Positions 35,139 to 44,800 of a stretch of 64,000 nt of DNA are shown piece after piece. A program made the position numbers and the translations under genes. Source of the DNA: Lagopus muta (taxonomy: Eukaryota; Chordata; Aves; Galliformes; Phasianidae); assembly GCF_023343835.1 (NCBI RefSeq), contig NC_064434.1:15171505-15235504 (forward strand), read 5' to 3'. Position 1 is the first letter of the stretch. Every line of letters begins with the position of its first letter. Below the pieces are notes generated by a model. The model had not been told where the DNA came from. It searched no databases and saw only the letters and a program-made list of their open reading frames with translations.

Positions 35139-35580
35139 GATCCACAGAATGGCCAGGGTTGGAAGGGACCTCAAGGATCATGAATCTCCAATCTCCCTGC
35201 CACATGCAGGGCCACCAACCTCCACATTTAATACCAGACCAGGCTGCCCAGGGCAACCTTGAACACATCCAGGGACGGGGCATCCACAGCCTCTCTGGGC
35301 AGCCTGTTCCAGCACCTCACCACTCTCATAGTAAAGAACTTCCCCCTGACATCCAACCTAAATCTCCCCTCCCTCAACTTAAAACTATTTCCCCTTGTCC
35401 TGCTGTTATCTTCCCCTTCAGCCTTCTCTTCCCCAGGTTGCACAACCCCAGGTCCCTCAGCCTTTCCTCATCCAGGAGATGCTCCAGGCCCCCACCATTT
35501 TTGTGCCCCTTCACTGGGCTCTCTCCAGCAGTTCCTGTTTACTGAACCGAGGAGCCCAGAACTGGACACAGTGTTTCTTT
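35139..35580 (-). mobile_element. CR1 LINE fragment (second of a tandem pair)
   Basis: The 3' end at the left reads cacagaatggccagggttgg and aagggacctcaaggatcatg. Then come gcagcctgttccagcacctc, cttccccctgacatccaacc and cccagaactggacacagtg. It lies in the same orientation as the preceding copy. Open frames over it are translations of the repeat, not genes. Confidence 0.93.
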
Positions 35581-36389
35581 CTGAATGGGGACTTTACATT
35601 TATGCCTTTAGATGTGTTCGCAACTTTCACGCCAGGTATATGCAAGAAAATGGGCAGTGTGTAAAAGAGATGGCTGTGGGCAGCTCTCACAAGTGCGTGG
35701 GTCTGTCCCTCACAGGGCTTTGCATGGCTGGGGGAAGCAGTGACAGTCTTACAGAGCTTTCTGCTCTCAGCTAGAGCTCAGTGGCAGTGCTGGAGGAGGG
35801 AGAGCCCAAATCTGCTCGGAAACATCAGTGTCTCAGTGTTAATTCTCACGCTTTGGCTTTGCTGTTCCTCTTTGAAAGCCAAAATTTTAAGAACAAAACC
35901 AAAGAGAACTCCATACGTAGAGCAGCTGCTGGCAGCCCCTTGCTCTGCTCCAAGGGATGCAGCAGAGGTGATGAATTCGTCAACTGCGAGAGGAGATTTC
36001 ATTTCGTACTTCACTTTTACAAAAAAACATTTTTGGTTTTTGTTCTTTTCACCGTGATTCATCAATGGTGGCTGCCTGATGGCTGTGCAGGGTGGTTGGT
36101 TTTGGTGTACAGGTGTGCGAAATGTCCTGCAGCTTTGAAGCCCAGAGGTGCACACAGCTCAGTTCCCTGAGGTTGATGTGAGTGGCGCAGCTCTGTAAAT
36201 TCATATATCACACTGTGCATTAAAAGTGATGCTTAAAGGCTCACCCTGCTACCAACAGTTGGGTGGCTTTGGGAGAGAAATGGGGTGGTGAGCGTTGGAC
36301 TGTTAGTGGCAGGTGAGGGCTGAGCTTGCAATACCGAGTAAAACCCCCGATCAGCTCGTGCCAATTAGACGAAGCGTACACAGAAAGGG
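35581..36389. other. Spacer, nothing recognised
   Basis: Unique sequence between the CR1 pair and the next CpG island. Frames of about 125 codons on both strands around 35778-36170 overlap each other and resemble no known protein. Confidence 0.65.
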
Positions 36390-36880
36390 CAATTTTGGGG
36401 AGCGAGCCGCGAGGAGCGGTAGCGAGAAGCGTTTCCCCGCTGGGTCGGGGTCAGGCGCTCCCGGCGCGGCGCCGGCAGGCTCAGCCCGCAGCGCAGCAAT
36501 AGCGCTGCTCGGCCGCAGGGGGCACCGCGCTGCCCCGGCCCCGCAGCCTGCGGGCACAGCCCCGGCCCCAGGGCCCAGCAAGCCGGGCCCTTCTCGCCTC
36601 CTGCTCGCGCTGACCTCGAGCTCCCGCATTAAGAGATCAGCGCTGGCTCCCGCCCGGCTTCCGCGAACGGATTTGGTGTCAAGGGCAAGGAAAAGCGGCT
36701 GCCGCCCGCAGCGCCGCCGGCCCCGGGCTGCCGGGGAGGGCCCAGGTGAGGTTACCGCAGCACGGCCGCCCCGCGCCGCTCCCCCGGCTCCAGCGGAGGG
36801 CTGCCCGCGTAGCCGTGGCTCCCCTCGTTCCTAGAGCGAGGGATCTCCGTAATCCGTGCGCAGGACTCACGGCTTCCTTC
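36390..36880. promoter_or_regulatory. Orphan CpG island with a strong + strand splice donor
   Basis: About 490 bases of high GC with dense CpG, about 1 kb past the ID2 poly(A) end. A near-consensus donor (cccag then gtgagg) lies at 36741-36751 on the + strand, with a weaker donor-like gtgagt on the - strand at 36870-36865. No TATA box or homologous protein is seen. It could be the promoter and first exon of a non-coding RNA, or an intergenic island. Confidence 0.55.
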
Positions 36881-37832
36881 CCGTTTCAGGGGGGTTTGTA
36901 ACAGCTCGAATTAACGCGTCACCTGGGAAGGCACAGTTCCCACATCCACCGTCTTATGACAGCTCGGTAGAGCCGATGAGCTGCGCTCGTGGCAGGGGAT
37001 TCACGGGGCGGGTACAGTAAGTGGCCCTGGGTAGCAGGGCACACTGCACACAAGTTTCAGAAGGCAGGAGAGAAAGAGACACTCACTGGCTTCCAAGAAT
37101 GTCGACTCCTATTTCAAACTTAATTTAATTCTTATGGAGAAAAGAGTTCCTTCAGGAGCAGCCAAAGTTTAATCAGTAACACAACAGTGATTTAAGCCCA
37201 ATTCTCAGTATCTTAGTCATACAGCGCTGCTGCTGCAACTGATTAGAAACCCCATTTCATTGAAATATTGCATGGAAGCATGCAAATTCCAGTGTGGAAA
37301 GGTAACAGTCACTTCATCATTTTAGATCCCGTGTTAACGCATCACCAGCTCGCACATTCAAAGCCTTCAGAGAGAAATTTAACAGTTGCAGGAATAATAA
37401 CCACCCACAACCCCTAATTCGGAGCCACTATTCTGAAGGCAAATCAACAGATCTGGGACATCAGAATCAGCCATGGGGTGGGAGGGAAGTCACACTCCAT
37501 GGGCACGGCTCAGGGTTAACTGCTTTTGTGTACATTCCCCAGCACTTGGGCAGTAGCATCCCCTCGGCCATCCATTACTTCTTGGGTTCCTTCCACACTG
37601 GTTACAGGCATAAATTTGGAATATACACTCAAATAACACTTTCCAAGTTACAAGAATTATTATTCACTTCAGGTCATTTTATTCTTTATATTCTCTACAC
37701 ATTTGAACTTGCTCAGTAAATTGTAACAGAATGCTTAAGTATTTAAAAGAGAAAAAAAAACAAAAGCCACAAACAGCACAAATCAGAGCCAGCAAACAGT
37801 TGGTCCCCAAAGAAGAAAGCCAGCAATCAGTT
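36881..37832. other. Spacer just downstream of the ID2 poly(A) site
   Basis: No gene seen. The right-hand part immediately follows the ID2 cleavage region and may be transcribed as read-through. Confidence 0.7.
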
Positions 37833-37848
37833 CAATAAACACACTTGA

Positions 37849-37854
37849 TTTATT
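37849..37854 (-). terminator. ID2: ID2 poly(A) signal AATAAA
   Basis: tttatt on the + strand reads AATAAA on the - strand in the conserved context acaaaataaatcaagtgtg. The mammalian ID2 mRNA has the same signal in the same place. Confidence 0.9.
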
Positions 37855-38452
37855 TTGTATAAAAAGGGGTTAAGTTTACAACTAAACTTTTATAAAAAGT
37901 TTAGCATGATTAAGTACATCATTACACTTTTTGCAGAAACGTCAGTTTCTGCCACTATACAAGAAAACTCTAATTAAAGAGTTCACAAGGGTTCACTCAT
38001 ATATATATATTTATATATAAATATATACACAGCATTCAGTCCTAGGTTTGGGTCAGAAAGGCAATTTCTGACCCCAGACTCTCCTAAAAAACTGAACACC
38101 GGATCCTTCTGGTACTCACGCTCCACCTTTGGAAAAAAAGGCAAAGTCTGCTTTAAAATGGGCATCTCCGCGCGTGATTTTGTTTCGCTCCCCATGTTGG
38201 GAATAGTATATAAAGGAAGCCTTCCAACTAGGGAAAGGGTATTTAAGAGTCTCTTCATAAATAACTAGGTTCAGTCCAACTTGAAGAATGGGGTGGGGGA
38301 TAAAGATCGATCTTGATTTGTTTTCTTCTTTATTCACTTTTAAAGGTCCTTTTAGTTTAGTTAGCGTGGATTTCTCCCCTCCAGATGCAGCTGAAAAATT
38401 CAGCACCTCAAGAAGAAGAAAAAAAGAAGATCCTGTAGACGTATTCTTGTGC

Positions 38453-38461
38453 AAAAAAAAA

Positions 38462-38499
<38 letters not shown>

Positions 38500-38535
38500 G
38501 AAAAAAAAAGAAAAAAAAGAAAAGAAAAAGAAAAA
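38453..38535 (-). repeat. U-rich tract in ID2 3' UTR
   Basis: 83 bases of A with scattered G on the + strand, so poly(U) with rare C in the ID2 mRNA. It starts 17 bases after the exon 3 acceptor. The mammalian gene has only short T-rich stretches here. Its length is likely polymorphic and error-prone in assemblies. Confidence 0.9.
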
Positions 38536-39169
38536 CCTCCTCAGTGGAACACCTGCAAGAGATTGAAAAGAGGCGTATTTAGGAGCACGCTAACAGGGCA
38601 GAGATCCGGACAGACTGGCGCCAGGGAGGAAGCCGCAGTTTGAACATTTAACCAAACACTCAGAGATTGGGCAAACCCTGGCGTCCAGATGCAACACATA
38701 CATGCTCACACACTCGCTCTCGAGAGCGCAGATCGAACATTAAAATAACACACACTCCAGGGAAAGGACAGGAGGAGGATTCTCAGCCCAATCTCTGGCC
38801 GGATCTCTGCAACGCAACGCTCAGAGGCGCCAGTCTGCCTCTTGGAGCAATTACTTGATTAAAAGCAGTCTCTTATTGAACCGATAGCGCAGACAATCCC
38901 ACATCACAGGAGGGAAGGAACGCTGCCAGGATTCCCCGCTTGGCAGCCGGGGGCCGGGCAGCGCCAGGGGCGCACCGTGCTGGAACCTCTCGCGGGTTGC
39001 CTCGCTTGTTTTACTATTGACAAAGCGTCTCCGCACCAACTTTTAGGACTGCTTTCTGCGAGCGGCAATCAACTTCAAATACGGCTTCTCCCCCCCCCTT
39101 CTCTCTCTTTAAGTGGAAGCGCTCTCGAGTTTACAAGACAAACGAGACGGGCTGTACTCACCGTGCGAT

Positions 39170-39226
39170 TCAGCCACAGAGCGCTTTGCTGTCACTTGCC
39201 ATTAGTTCTGAGGGAAACTCGGCTGC
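39170..39226 (-). CDS. ID2: ID2 coding exon 2 (C-terminal 18 codons)
   Basis: After acceptor CCGCAG at 39227, reads [18 protein letters not shown] and TGA (39172-39170). Mammals have ASEFPSELMSNDSKALCG. The exon goes eight bases past the stop and splices at GTGAGT (39161-39156). It is too short for an independent open frame. Confidence 0.96.
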   Translation of the reverse strand, partial: AAEFPSELMASDSKALCG

Positions 39227-39665
39227 CTGCGGGGAGAGAGCGGACAGAGCGGGCGGCGTGAGGGCGGCTGAAAGAGGACAGGGCAGGGCTGGGGCCGCGA
39301 CCCGGAGCGGTGCCTACCTGTAAGGAGAGGATGCTGATGTCTGTGTTGAGCGTGGTCAGCGGGGTCCGGGAGGCGGCGTTCTGCCCCGGCCGCTGGTGGT
39401 GGAGGCTGACGATGGACGGGTGCGAGTCCAACGCGATCTGCAGGTCCAGGATGTAGTCGATGACGTGCTGCAGGATTTCCATCTTGCTGACCTTCTTGTT
39501 CTGCGGGATGCTGGGCACCAGCTCCTTCAGCTTAGAGTAACAGTCGTTCATGTTGTACAGCAGGCTCATGGGGTCGTCCACCGGGGTCTTACTGCGGGAG
39601 ATGCCCAGGTTGTGTTCCGAAAGACCGTTCTTCCGCACGGACCTCACGGGGCTGAAAGCTTTCAT
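39170..39665 (-). CDS. ID2: ID2, inhibitor of DNA binding 2 (HLH), complete coding sequence
   Basis: The CDS joins 39665-39318 (116 codons) and 39226-39170 (18 codons plus TGA), giving 134 aa, the exact length of mammalian ID2. It has no basic DNA-binding region, so it captures E-proteins (TCF3/4/12) in inactive heterodimers and blocks differentiation programmes. Helix 1 is around residues 36-50 ([17 protein letters not shown]), the loop PQNKK follows, and helix 2 is around 59-76 ([18 protein letters not shown]). N-terminal SPVR at residues 5-8 is the CDK2 site. Ser25 and Thr27 (SKTP) are kept. The destruction-box-like RTPL at 100-103 and the export signal [11 protein letters not shown] at 106-116 end exon 1. 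The second exon gives [18 protein letters not shown]. Residue 14 is Gly where mammals have Ser. The start is fixed by homology and an AGCATGA context. Confidence 0.98.
39318..39665 (-). CDS. ID2: ID2 coding exon 1 (HLH domain to export signal)
   Basis: Codons 1-116, from [20 protein letters not shown] to DISILSLQ. The exon ends TTACAG and intron 1 starts GTAGGC at 39317. Any apparent coding beyond 39318 on this strand is intron read-through. High identity to mammals leaves no doubt about frame. Confidence 0.98.
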
Positions 39666-39774
39666 GCTGAAAGGCGGGCGCGGGGAGAGCGCACGGAGCC
39701 TGCGAAGCGCGCTGCCTGCCGTCCCACTCTCGGCGCTGCCGGAGCTCGCACTGAGGTACGGGGCCGCGCGGCCC

Positions 39775-39781
39775 CTTTATA
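39775..39781 (-). promoter_or_regulatory. ID2: ID2 TATA box
   Basis: ctttata on the + strand reads TATAAAG on the - strand, 110 bases before the ATG. This places transcription start near 39748-39752 and gives a short 5' UTR of about 85 bases with no upstream ATG. Confidence 0.85.
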
Positions 39782-39816
39782 ACCGCCGCCGCCGCGCCCG
39801 GCCCGTGCGCGCCGCC

Positions 39817-39821
39817 ATTGG
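39817..39821 (-). promoter_or_regulatory. ID2: ID2 CCAAT box with overlapping YY1-like site
   Basis: attgg reads CCAAT on the ID2 strand about 70 bases upstream of the inferred start, the classical distance. The + strand context gccgccattgg also fits a YY1-type core. A second CCAAT (39898-39902, + strand, ggccaatggcggc) and a GC box (ggggcgggg, 39911-39919) lie further upstream. Confidence 0.7.
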
Positions 39822-40162
39822 CCGCCGCCCGCCCGTCCGTCAGCCGCGGGCCGCGCTCACTGGCGCGGAGGGGGCGCGCGGGCTTCCGCGTGCCGGGCCA
39901 ATGGCGGCGGGGGGCGGGGCGGCTCCGCTCAGCTGAGGGAGTAAATAGTGCGCGGCGGGGAACGGCGCGAGAGCGGCGCGGGGCCCGGCGGCGGCGCTGC
40001 GAAGAAAGGCAGAGCCGCGTGCGGCTGCCGTCGGGGTGGCGTTCGACTTTAGGTCCGGCTGCGGCGTTCCGCGCTTATCCCGTCCCCCGTTAGGCGGTGC
40101 AGCGGGGAGGCTCGGCTTAGCGGAGCGCCCGCGCGCAGGTGTAGCATGGAGGGTCCGCGCAC

Positions 40163-40168
40163 CACGTG
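40163..40168. promoter_or_regulatory. ID2: Canonical E-box CACGTG upstream of ID2
   Basis: The palindrome accacgtggg lies about 415 bases upstream of the inferred ID2 start, inside the CpG island. ID2 is reported as a MYC target through promoter E-boxes; occupancy of this one is inference. A CAGCTG E-box is at 39930-39935. Confidence 0.5.
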
Positions 40169-41385
40169 GGAACGGTGCCGCGGTGCGCCGCGGTGCCGGG
40201 CTGGGGGTCGGGGGAAAGGCGGCCGTGTGCCGTCGGAGAGCGTTCACGAGGCAAGTAACGGCAAGCCCCGGCGGCCGCTGCCGCCTCGTGACGCCGCGCA
40301 CCGGAGGGACGCTGCGTGCCGGGCCGCGGCCGGGCGGCAGAGCTGCGGGCAGCAGCGCGCGCTCCGTCCGCTGCTCGTCTCTCGGCCGCGGCTCCCCGGG
40401 GGCGGCGGCCCCGGGCGGCTCCGAGCCGCTGCTCCCGGCCGCGTCCGCGCGCGCGCGCGTCTGGTGGCGAACTTCGCCTCCCGCCGCTCGCCGGGACTCC
40501 TTGCCGGAGGTGCCACTCGGCCGTCCGGCCGCGGGGGGCCCCGGCGCCGGCGCGGGGGTGCTCGGCCGGCCCCCGGGGCTCCCCCTTCCCGCCCCGGGCG
40601 CCGCGCCCCGCCCCGCCCCACCGCCCCGCGCCCGGGGCCGGCCCGGACTGCGCGGCGCCAGCCCCGTGACATCAGCCCCTCGCCGCCGCCCCCCCCGCCC
40701 GCGCCGCCCGGGCCCGGCGGCGCCGCTCAGGCGGCTGCCATGGCGACCGGGGCTGCGCCCGCGGCGGCGGCAGGCGGCGGCCCGGCCCCGCTTCCCCCTC
40801 CCGGGCGCACCTGCAGCGGGGGCCGCCGGACGCCCCGCCATGCCGGGAGGGGGCTGAGGAGGAGGGGGTGGGGGGTCCCGAGGAAAAAAAAAAAAATAAA
40901 AAAAAAAAGATTAAAACGTGGAGAAGCGCTCACGGACCGCCTGACGGCCAAGGGGACAAACGGGCTCTGCCATCACCCCCCGCTGCCGGCTCCCGCGCGC
41001 CGTGCCCGCAGCGCAGCGCACGTCTCTAAAGCCTCAAGTCCGAATGTCAGTGGTGTAACTGCCTCGTGTGTGAGCCATCAAACTTGACTTCAAAAAAAAG
41101 AAAAGAAACCAATCTGTGATAATTGGCCCGTTCCCGGCGCGTTGGCACCGCCGCCCTGGCGCGGTGTGTCCGTGCATCGCGTCCCACATTCAGCCCGGGG
41201 ACGGAGTTGGAGGAGTTCGGTGGGCTTTTATTTTGTGTTGCTTTTTTTTTTTTTTTTCTTTCCCTTCGGAGCGGGAAAAAAATATTTAGTTACAACTTCT
41301 GCGAAACGCACCGGTCTGTAACAGAGTTTTCTACTTTCACAAAGGATTTTCCTGTTACTTTTGTTCCGGTCACAAATTTAAAGAC

Positions 41386-41462
41386 AAAAAAAAAAAAAAA
41401 AAAAAAAAAAGGCGAAAGAGAACAAAAAAAAAAAAAAAAAAAAAAAAAAAGAAAGAAAAAAA
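41386..41462. repeat. Long A-rich tract
   Basis: Two runs of 25 or more A separated by ggcgaaagagaac, followed by gaaagaaaaaaa. There is no transposon body next to it, and it lies at the edge of the ID2 CpG island. Confidence 0.9.
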
Positions 41463-41833
41463 CTTGGGGGAGAGATAAGGTCTGGAAAACAATCTGGAAT
41501 TGCCAGGCTGTTGGTGGGAGCTCTGCGGGGCTGGCGTCAGGAAGTCTGCGCCGCCTCTCTGACTGTTGATCCAGCTTTGTGCAGCTGCACTCAGCACAAT
41601 TAGCTTGTAGAAACAATCCTGCTGTAGGCAGCCTCTTCCCTTCAAAGTGCTTTTCTATACTGATCCCCTCACATCACGACGCTGGAAATCAAGTCACAAG
41701 CCGACCACTGTTTGGCCAACATCATCTGTGGGAATTCATTAACCTCCATCCCAGAGATGCAACAAGAGATTGTTTGTCCAGAACTAAACTTACAGCTTAA
41801 TATGATGTAGCCCATACAGGAAAAAACCTGTGT

Positions 41834-41836
<3 letters not shown>

Positions 41837-41871
<35 letters not shown>
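41837..41871. repeat. Poly(T) run of 35
   Basis: Uninterrupted T run about 375 bases beyond the A-rich tract. No flanking retroelement is recognised. Confidence 0.9.
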
Positions 41872-41872
<1 letters not shown>

Positions 41873-44800
41873 TGCATAACAAGAAACACATTGTGCAGCT
41901 CTTTTCTCTCTCCCTCTTTTTTTTTTCTTCAGGGGGTGGAGAGTGGAGCAGGAACCAGGCGTGAGCCGGCTCCTGCTAAAACTTTGCCATCGCGCTGCTT
42001 TTTGGTTCGTCGGGCTGCAGTTTCCATAGAAGCAACTTATCCCCGCGATCATCTTGTTGGGTGCACTTTGCAAGCTCATTTCCCGTCTGAGTTTGCTCCG
42101 CTGCTCTCAGATGCTGCAGCTGACACATTTCCTCCCCGTGCACTTTGCACCCACCTCATCCTTGCCCAGATGCTTGGGGCTGATTGTGCCTAAAAGGGGG
42201 TTTCATTGCGCTCTGCAGCTGCCTCGGGGGAAGGGAGTATTATTTTTTTGAATTCTGCTTTTCCCCTTCTCCAGCACCACGCAGGCAGCAGGCCTTCCTC
42301 ACTGCCCTGTCCCAGCCTTGGCGCAAGGAAGCAGCCCCTGCCACGTGCCCATCTTGTGTGAGTGCTGCCAGTGACTGTGGGGCCTTGTCCGTGTGGCAGC
42401 CCTGGGGAGCAGCAGTGGAGACCTCTCCTTGCTCCCGACGTTACTCCTGGATGCTCTGCCTGAGTGCAGAGCCCCTGGGATCTCGTTGGCAGCATCCTGC
42501 TCCCCATCACCACTGCCTGGAACCTCAATTGGCCAGATGGTGCTCACTGCTTCCATTCTGAACTTCCTGCCTGTCCCAAGGATGGCTGTCCCTTTCATCC
42601 TTGCTTCTGAAATGCTCCTTCGTCCATGGGTGTGTTCCCCTGCCCCCCGAGCCTCCTCTTGTAGATCCTGCATCCCTAACTCTCACTAGTACCACTGCTT
42701 CCCCAAATCCTGCTTTGCTACAGCAGGGCTGGGCATCCCCCAGAACACGGTCGCACCTTTGCTGGGTCCCTTTTCCAAACTCCATTCTCTTCTGTGCCTT
42801 CTTTGCAGATGCCATGGATCTGCTCCAGCAAGACCTCTTTTCCCTCCCCCCACTATACTTCTGGATAACATTGCTTTTGTATGGCAATGTTTGCCTTCAT
42901 CTGCACTTCTGCACATTCCTCATCTGTTGCTGTTGTATTCCCAAGCTTGGAGGCTTGCAAGGTATTGTTCTGAAACATGCGTTTGGCCATTTCTTCCTTG
43001 ACATCTGTATTTTGGGCCACCAACACTGGGCTATAGGATGGATGGGTCTCTGTTCTGACTGAGCTTTGACGTGCTTATTGCTTTATGGTCACACTCCCAG
43101 CTCTGCAGGAATGCCTTTTTACTCAAACCGTATTTTCTAGCACCACCCTGTGAAAAGGAACAGTGTTGTTTTGCAGTCACGAAGTCCAAGTTCAGACACT
43201 TCAGTTCTGATGTTTCTTCTGTCATGTAGGGTTTCTCATCTCTGTAGCAGGACCAGTGCCCCCAAGGCATTTCTGTGTAAACTCCACCTGCAAAGGGCTA
43301 TTGCTGAGCTGATGCTACTGGAAGAATGTTGCCATGAAATCCATTTGAAAGCAACAGCTCTCTGGCGCAGTAAGTGTTACTGGTGGAAGGTGTGTTAAAT
43401 CTGACTATTAACTCTTGCCTATTTACCCCAAAGCAACTTTTTTTTTTTTTTAATCTCTAACTACGGGATAATCTCCACTAACTTCATGTCTGTGTTTTAG
43501 TTAAGTGTCTCTAGGAATGCTTGTAGCAAACCAGTTGGGTTGCTCTGTATGTTCTGTGATTGTGCTAAAAGTGAGGATCAAACAATTCCCTTCTCATGTA
43601 GGAGATGGTCTTCACCTACCCTGGCATGTCTAATGATACTTTTAAATTAATATTTAAATTAGTAAATGTTGCAAATTTTACACCCCTCCACAATTCTCTG
43701 CAAGATCCTCTTGGGATGGAAAGGAGAGGGTCCTGAGGTTACTGACAGCACCTCACCTGCACTGAAGAACAAACCAAGCTTTAAAGATGGCCTTGTGCTT
43801 TTGTTAGTTACCTGCCTGGCTGCTCCAGCTCCCTCAGCCTCTCGGTTTGGCCTGACTTTGGTTTTCAGGTACAGACCTGTGTGAATAAGGTCACAAAATG
43901 CTTGGCTCTGTTTCACTGGATAAAGGAAGGATTGGAAACTGCGTTGGTCAGTGAAGACTTTAATACCTGTTCCAGGTCGGGTACCCACCCCCACTGCCTT
44001 ACAACTTAAATCTTAGGATAATTATGAGGATAGATGCTTCTGTATAAAACACTCTGTGCATTTGTTACTCAGTAGTAATAATGTTTCATGAACACAGGGG
44101 AGGAATGAAGGCTGCACTGCAACTGTTGGTGAATCTATTATCCTGCCTTCCTTTACAGCACTGCACCTACAGGTTGAAAAGCTCTGTAATATGGAGTAAG
44201 CAGTACTGATTCAGTGGTTTACTGAAGCTACTGTTGTTGGTTCTATTAGGACAAGATCCACAGTGCTTTTTAGCTAATGCATAGAGCTAAATATTTTATA
44301 GTCTGGGAAGGCTCATTCCGCTCAGGTTTGGATACTGGAAATGCAACTCAACCAAATGTGTGCAGCGAGTCCCAAATGCACCCTCTGAAGTCCCACTGAA
44401 CCACGTGAGTTCTGAAGTTTCTTAGGCTGTAAAAACTTTGCTTCTCTGTGGACCCAGAATCAGTGTTATCTAGGTTAAGCTGACTTTCTTAGCCACTGTC
44501 TGCTGCATTAACCCATCTGGGAATCACAAAATAGGTACGTGTCTAAGTCTCTTGAGAATCCTGGTCCAGGAGGTGTGCTCAGATCATGCTTAAATGCACA
44601 TTGACAGCGTGGAGCTTAGCACAAAGCACAGCAGCTGTAGCTGCTGGAAAGTTTAAGGGGGAGAGAAGGAAAAGAACTGCTTCGCTTTTATAAATCGTTT
44701 TTCTCGTGAGAGCACTTGCCCTGGAAGTGAGAGAGTGAATACTCTCCTCATTAGAGAGGTGTTACGAACTCCCTCCCGCTTGCAAAGCACCCCCAACGAC

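Larger units (their letters stand above)
37833..38552 (-). other. ID2: ID2 exon 3: 3' UTR
   Basis: About 720 bases of untranslated RNA recognised by strong similarity to mammalian ID2 3' UTRs. Reading on the - strand, matches include agttggaaggcttcctttat, ctattcccaacatgggg, ggtggagcgtgagtaccaga, tgaatgctgtgtatatattt and acccctttttatacaaaata. It contains a long U-rich tract near its start, AUUUA-type AU-rich elements, a perfect stem-loop at 37904-37882 and the poly(A) signal. Short-lived immediate-early-type mRNAs such as ID2 are commonly controlled through such elements. Confidence 0.9.
37833..39750 (-). other. ID2: ID2 transcription unit, 3 exons
   Basis: Inferred gene span on the - strand. 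Exon 1 runs from about 39750 to 39318, intron 1 is 39317-39227, exon 2 is 39226-39162, intron 2 is 39161-38553, and exon 3 (3' UTR only) is 38552 to about 37833. The junctions read TTACAG/GTAGGC, CCGCAG/GCAGCC, GCACG/GTGAGT and CTTGCAG/GTGTTC, all canonical. The structure matches the mammalian gene, including the second intron right after the stop codon. The transcription start is placed about 28 bases from the TATA box. The poly(A) end is placed about 16 bases beyond AATAAA. Confidence 0.9.
39230..41062. promoter_or_regulatory. ID2: Large CpG island over ID2 exon 1, promoter and upstream flank
   Basis: About 1.8 kb with extreme GC and CpG density. It covers ID2 intron 1, coding exon 1 and the promoter, and continues about 1.3 kb upstream. 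It includes a CG-alternating run at 40446-40459. Long open frames on both strands here reflect the lack of AT-rich stop codons, not genes. The upstream extent would suit a divergent transcript, which I cannot prove. Confidence 0.85.

Noticed and set aside
34513..35262. 249-codon + strand open frame
   Set aside because: It runs from a CpG island into a CR1; most of its second half is translated repeat.
39192..39317. Extension of the ID2 reading frame past LSLQ ([10 protein letters not shown] and on, to 157 codons)
   Set aside because: This is read-through into intron 1. GTAGGC at 39317 and the acceptor at 39227 restore the conserved C-terminus EFPSEL.
39840..40841. 333-codon open frame on the - strand, and overlapping frames of 273 and 313 codons on the + strand, upstream of ID2
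   Set aside because: They lie in extreme GC sequence where stop codons are rare, are open on both strands at once, and encode only Ala/Arg/Gly/Pro-rich low complexity with no family resemblance.
40740..40857. ATG in good context (gccatggcg) at 40740, possible divergent gene start
   Set aside because: The frame gives a short Ala/Gly-rich stretch, then Lys runs from an A tract. There is no homology and no supporting splice site.
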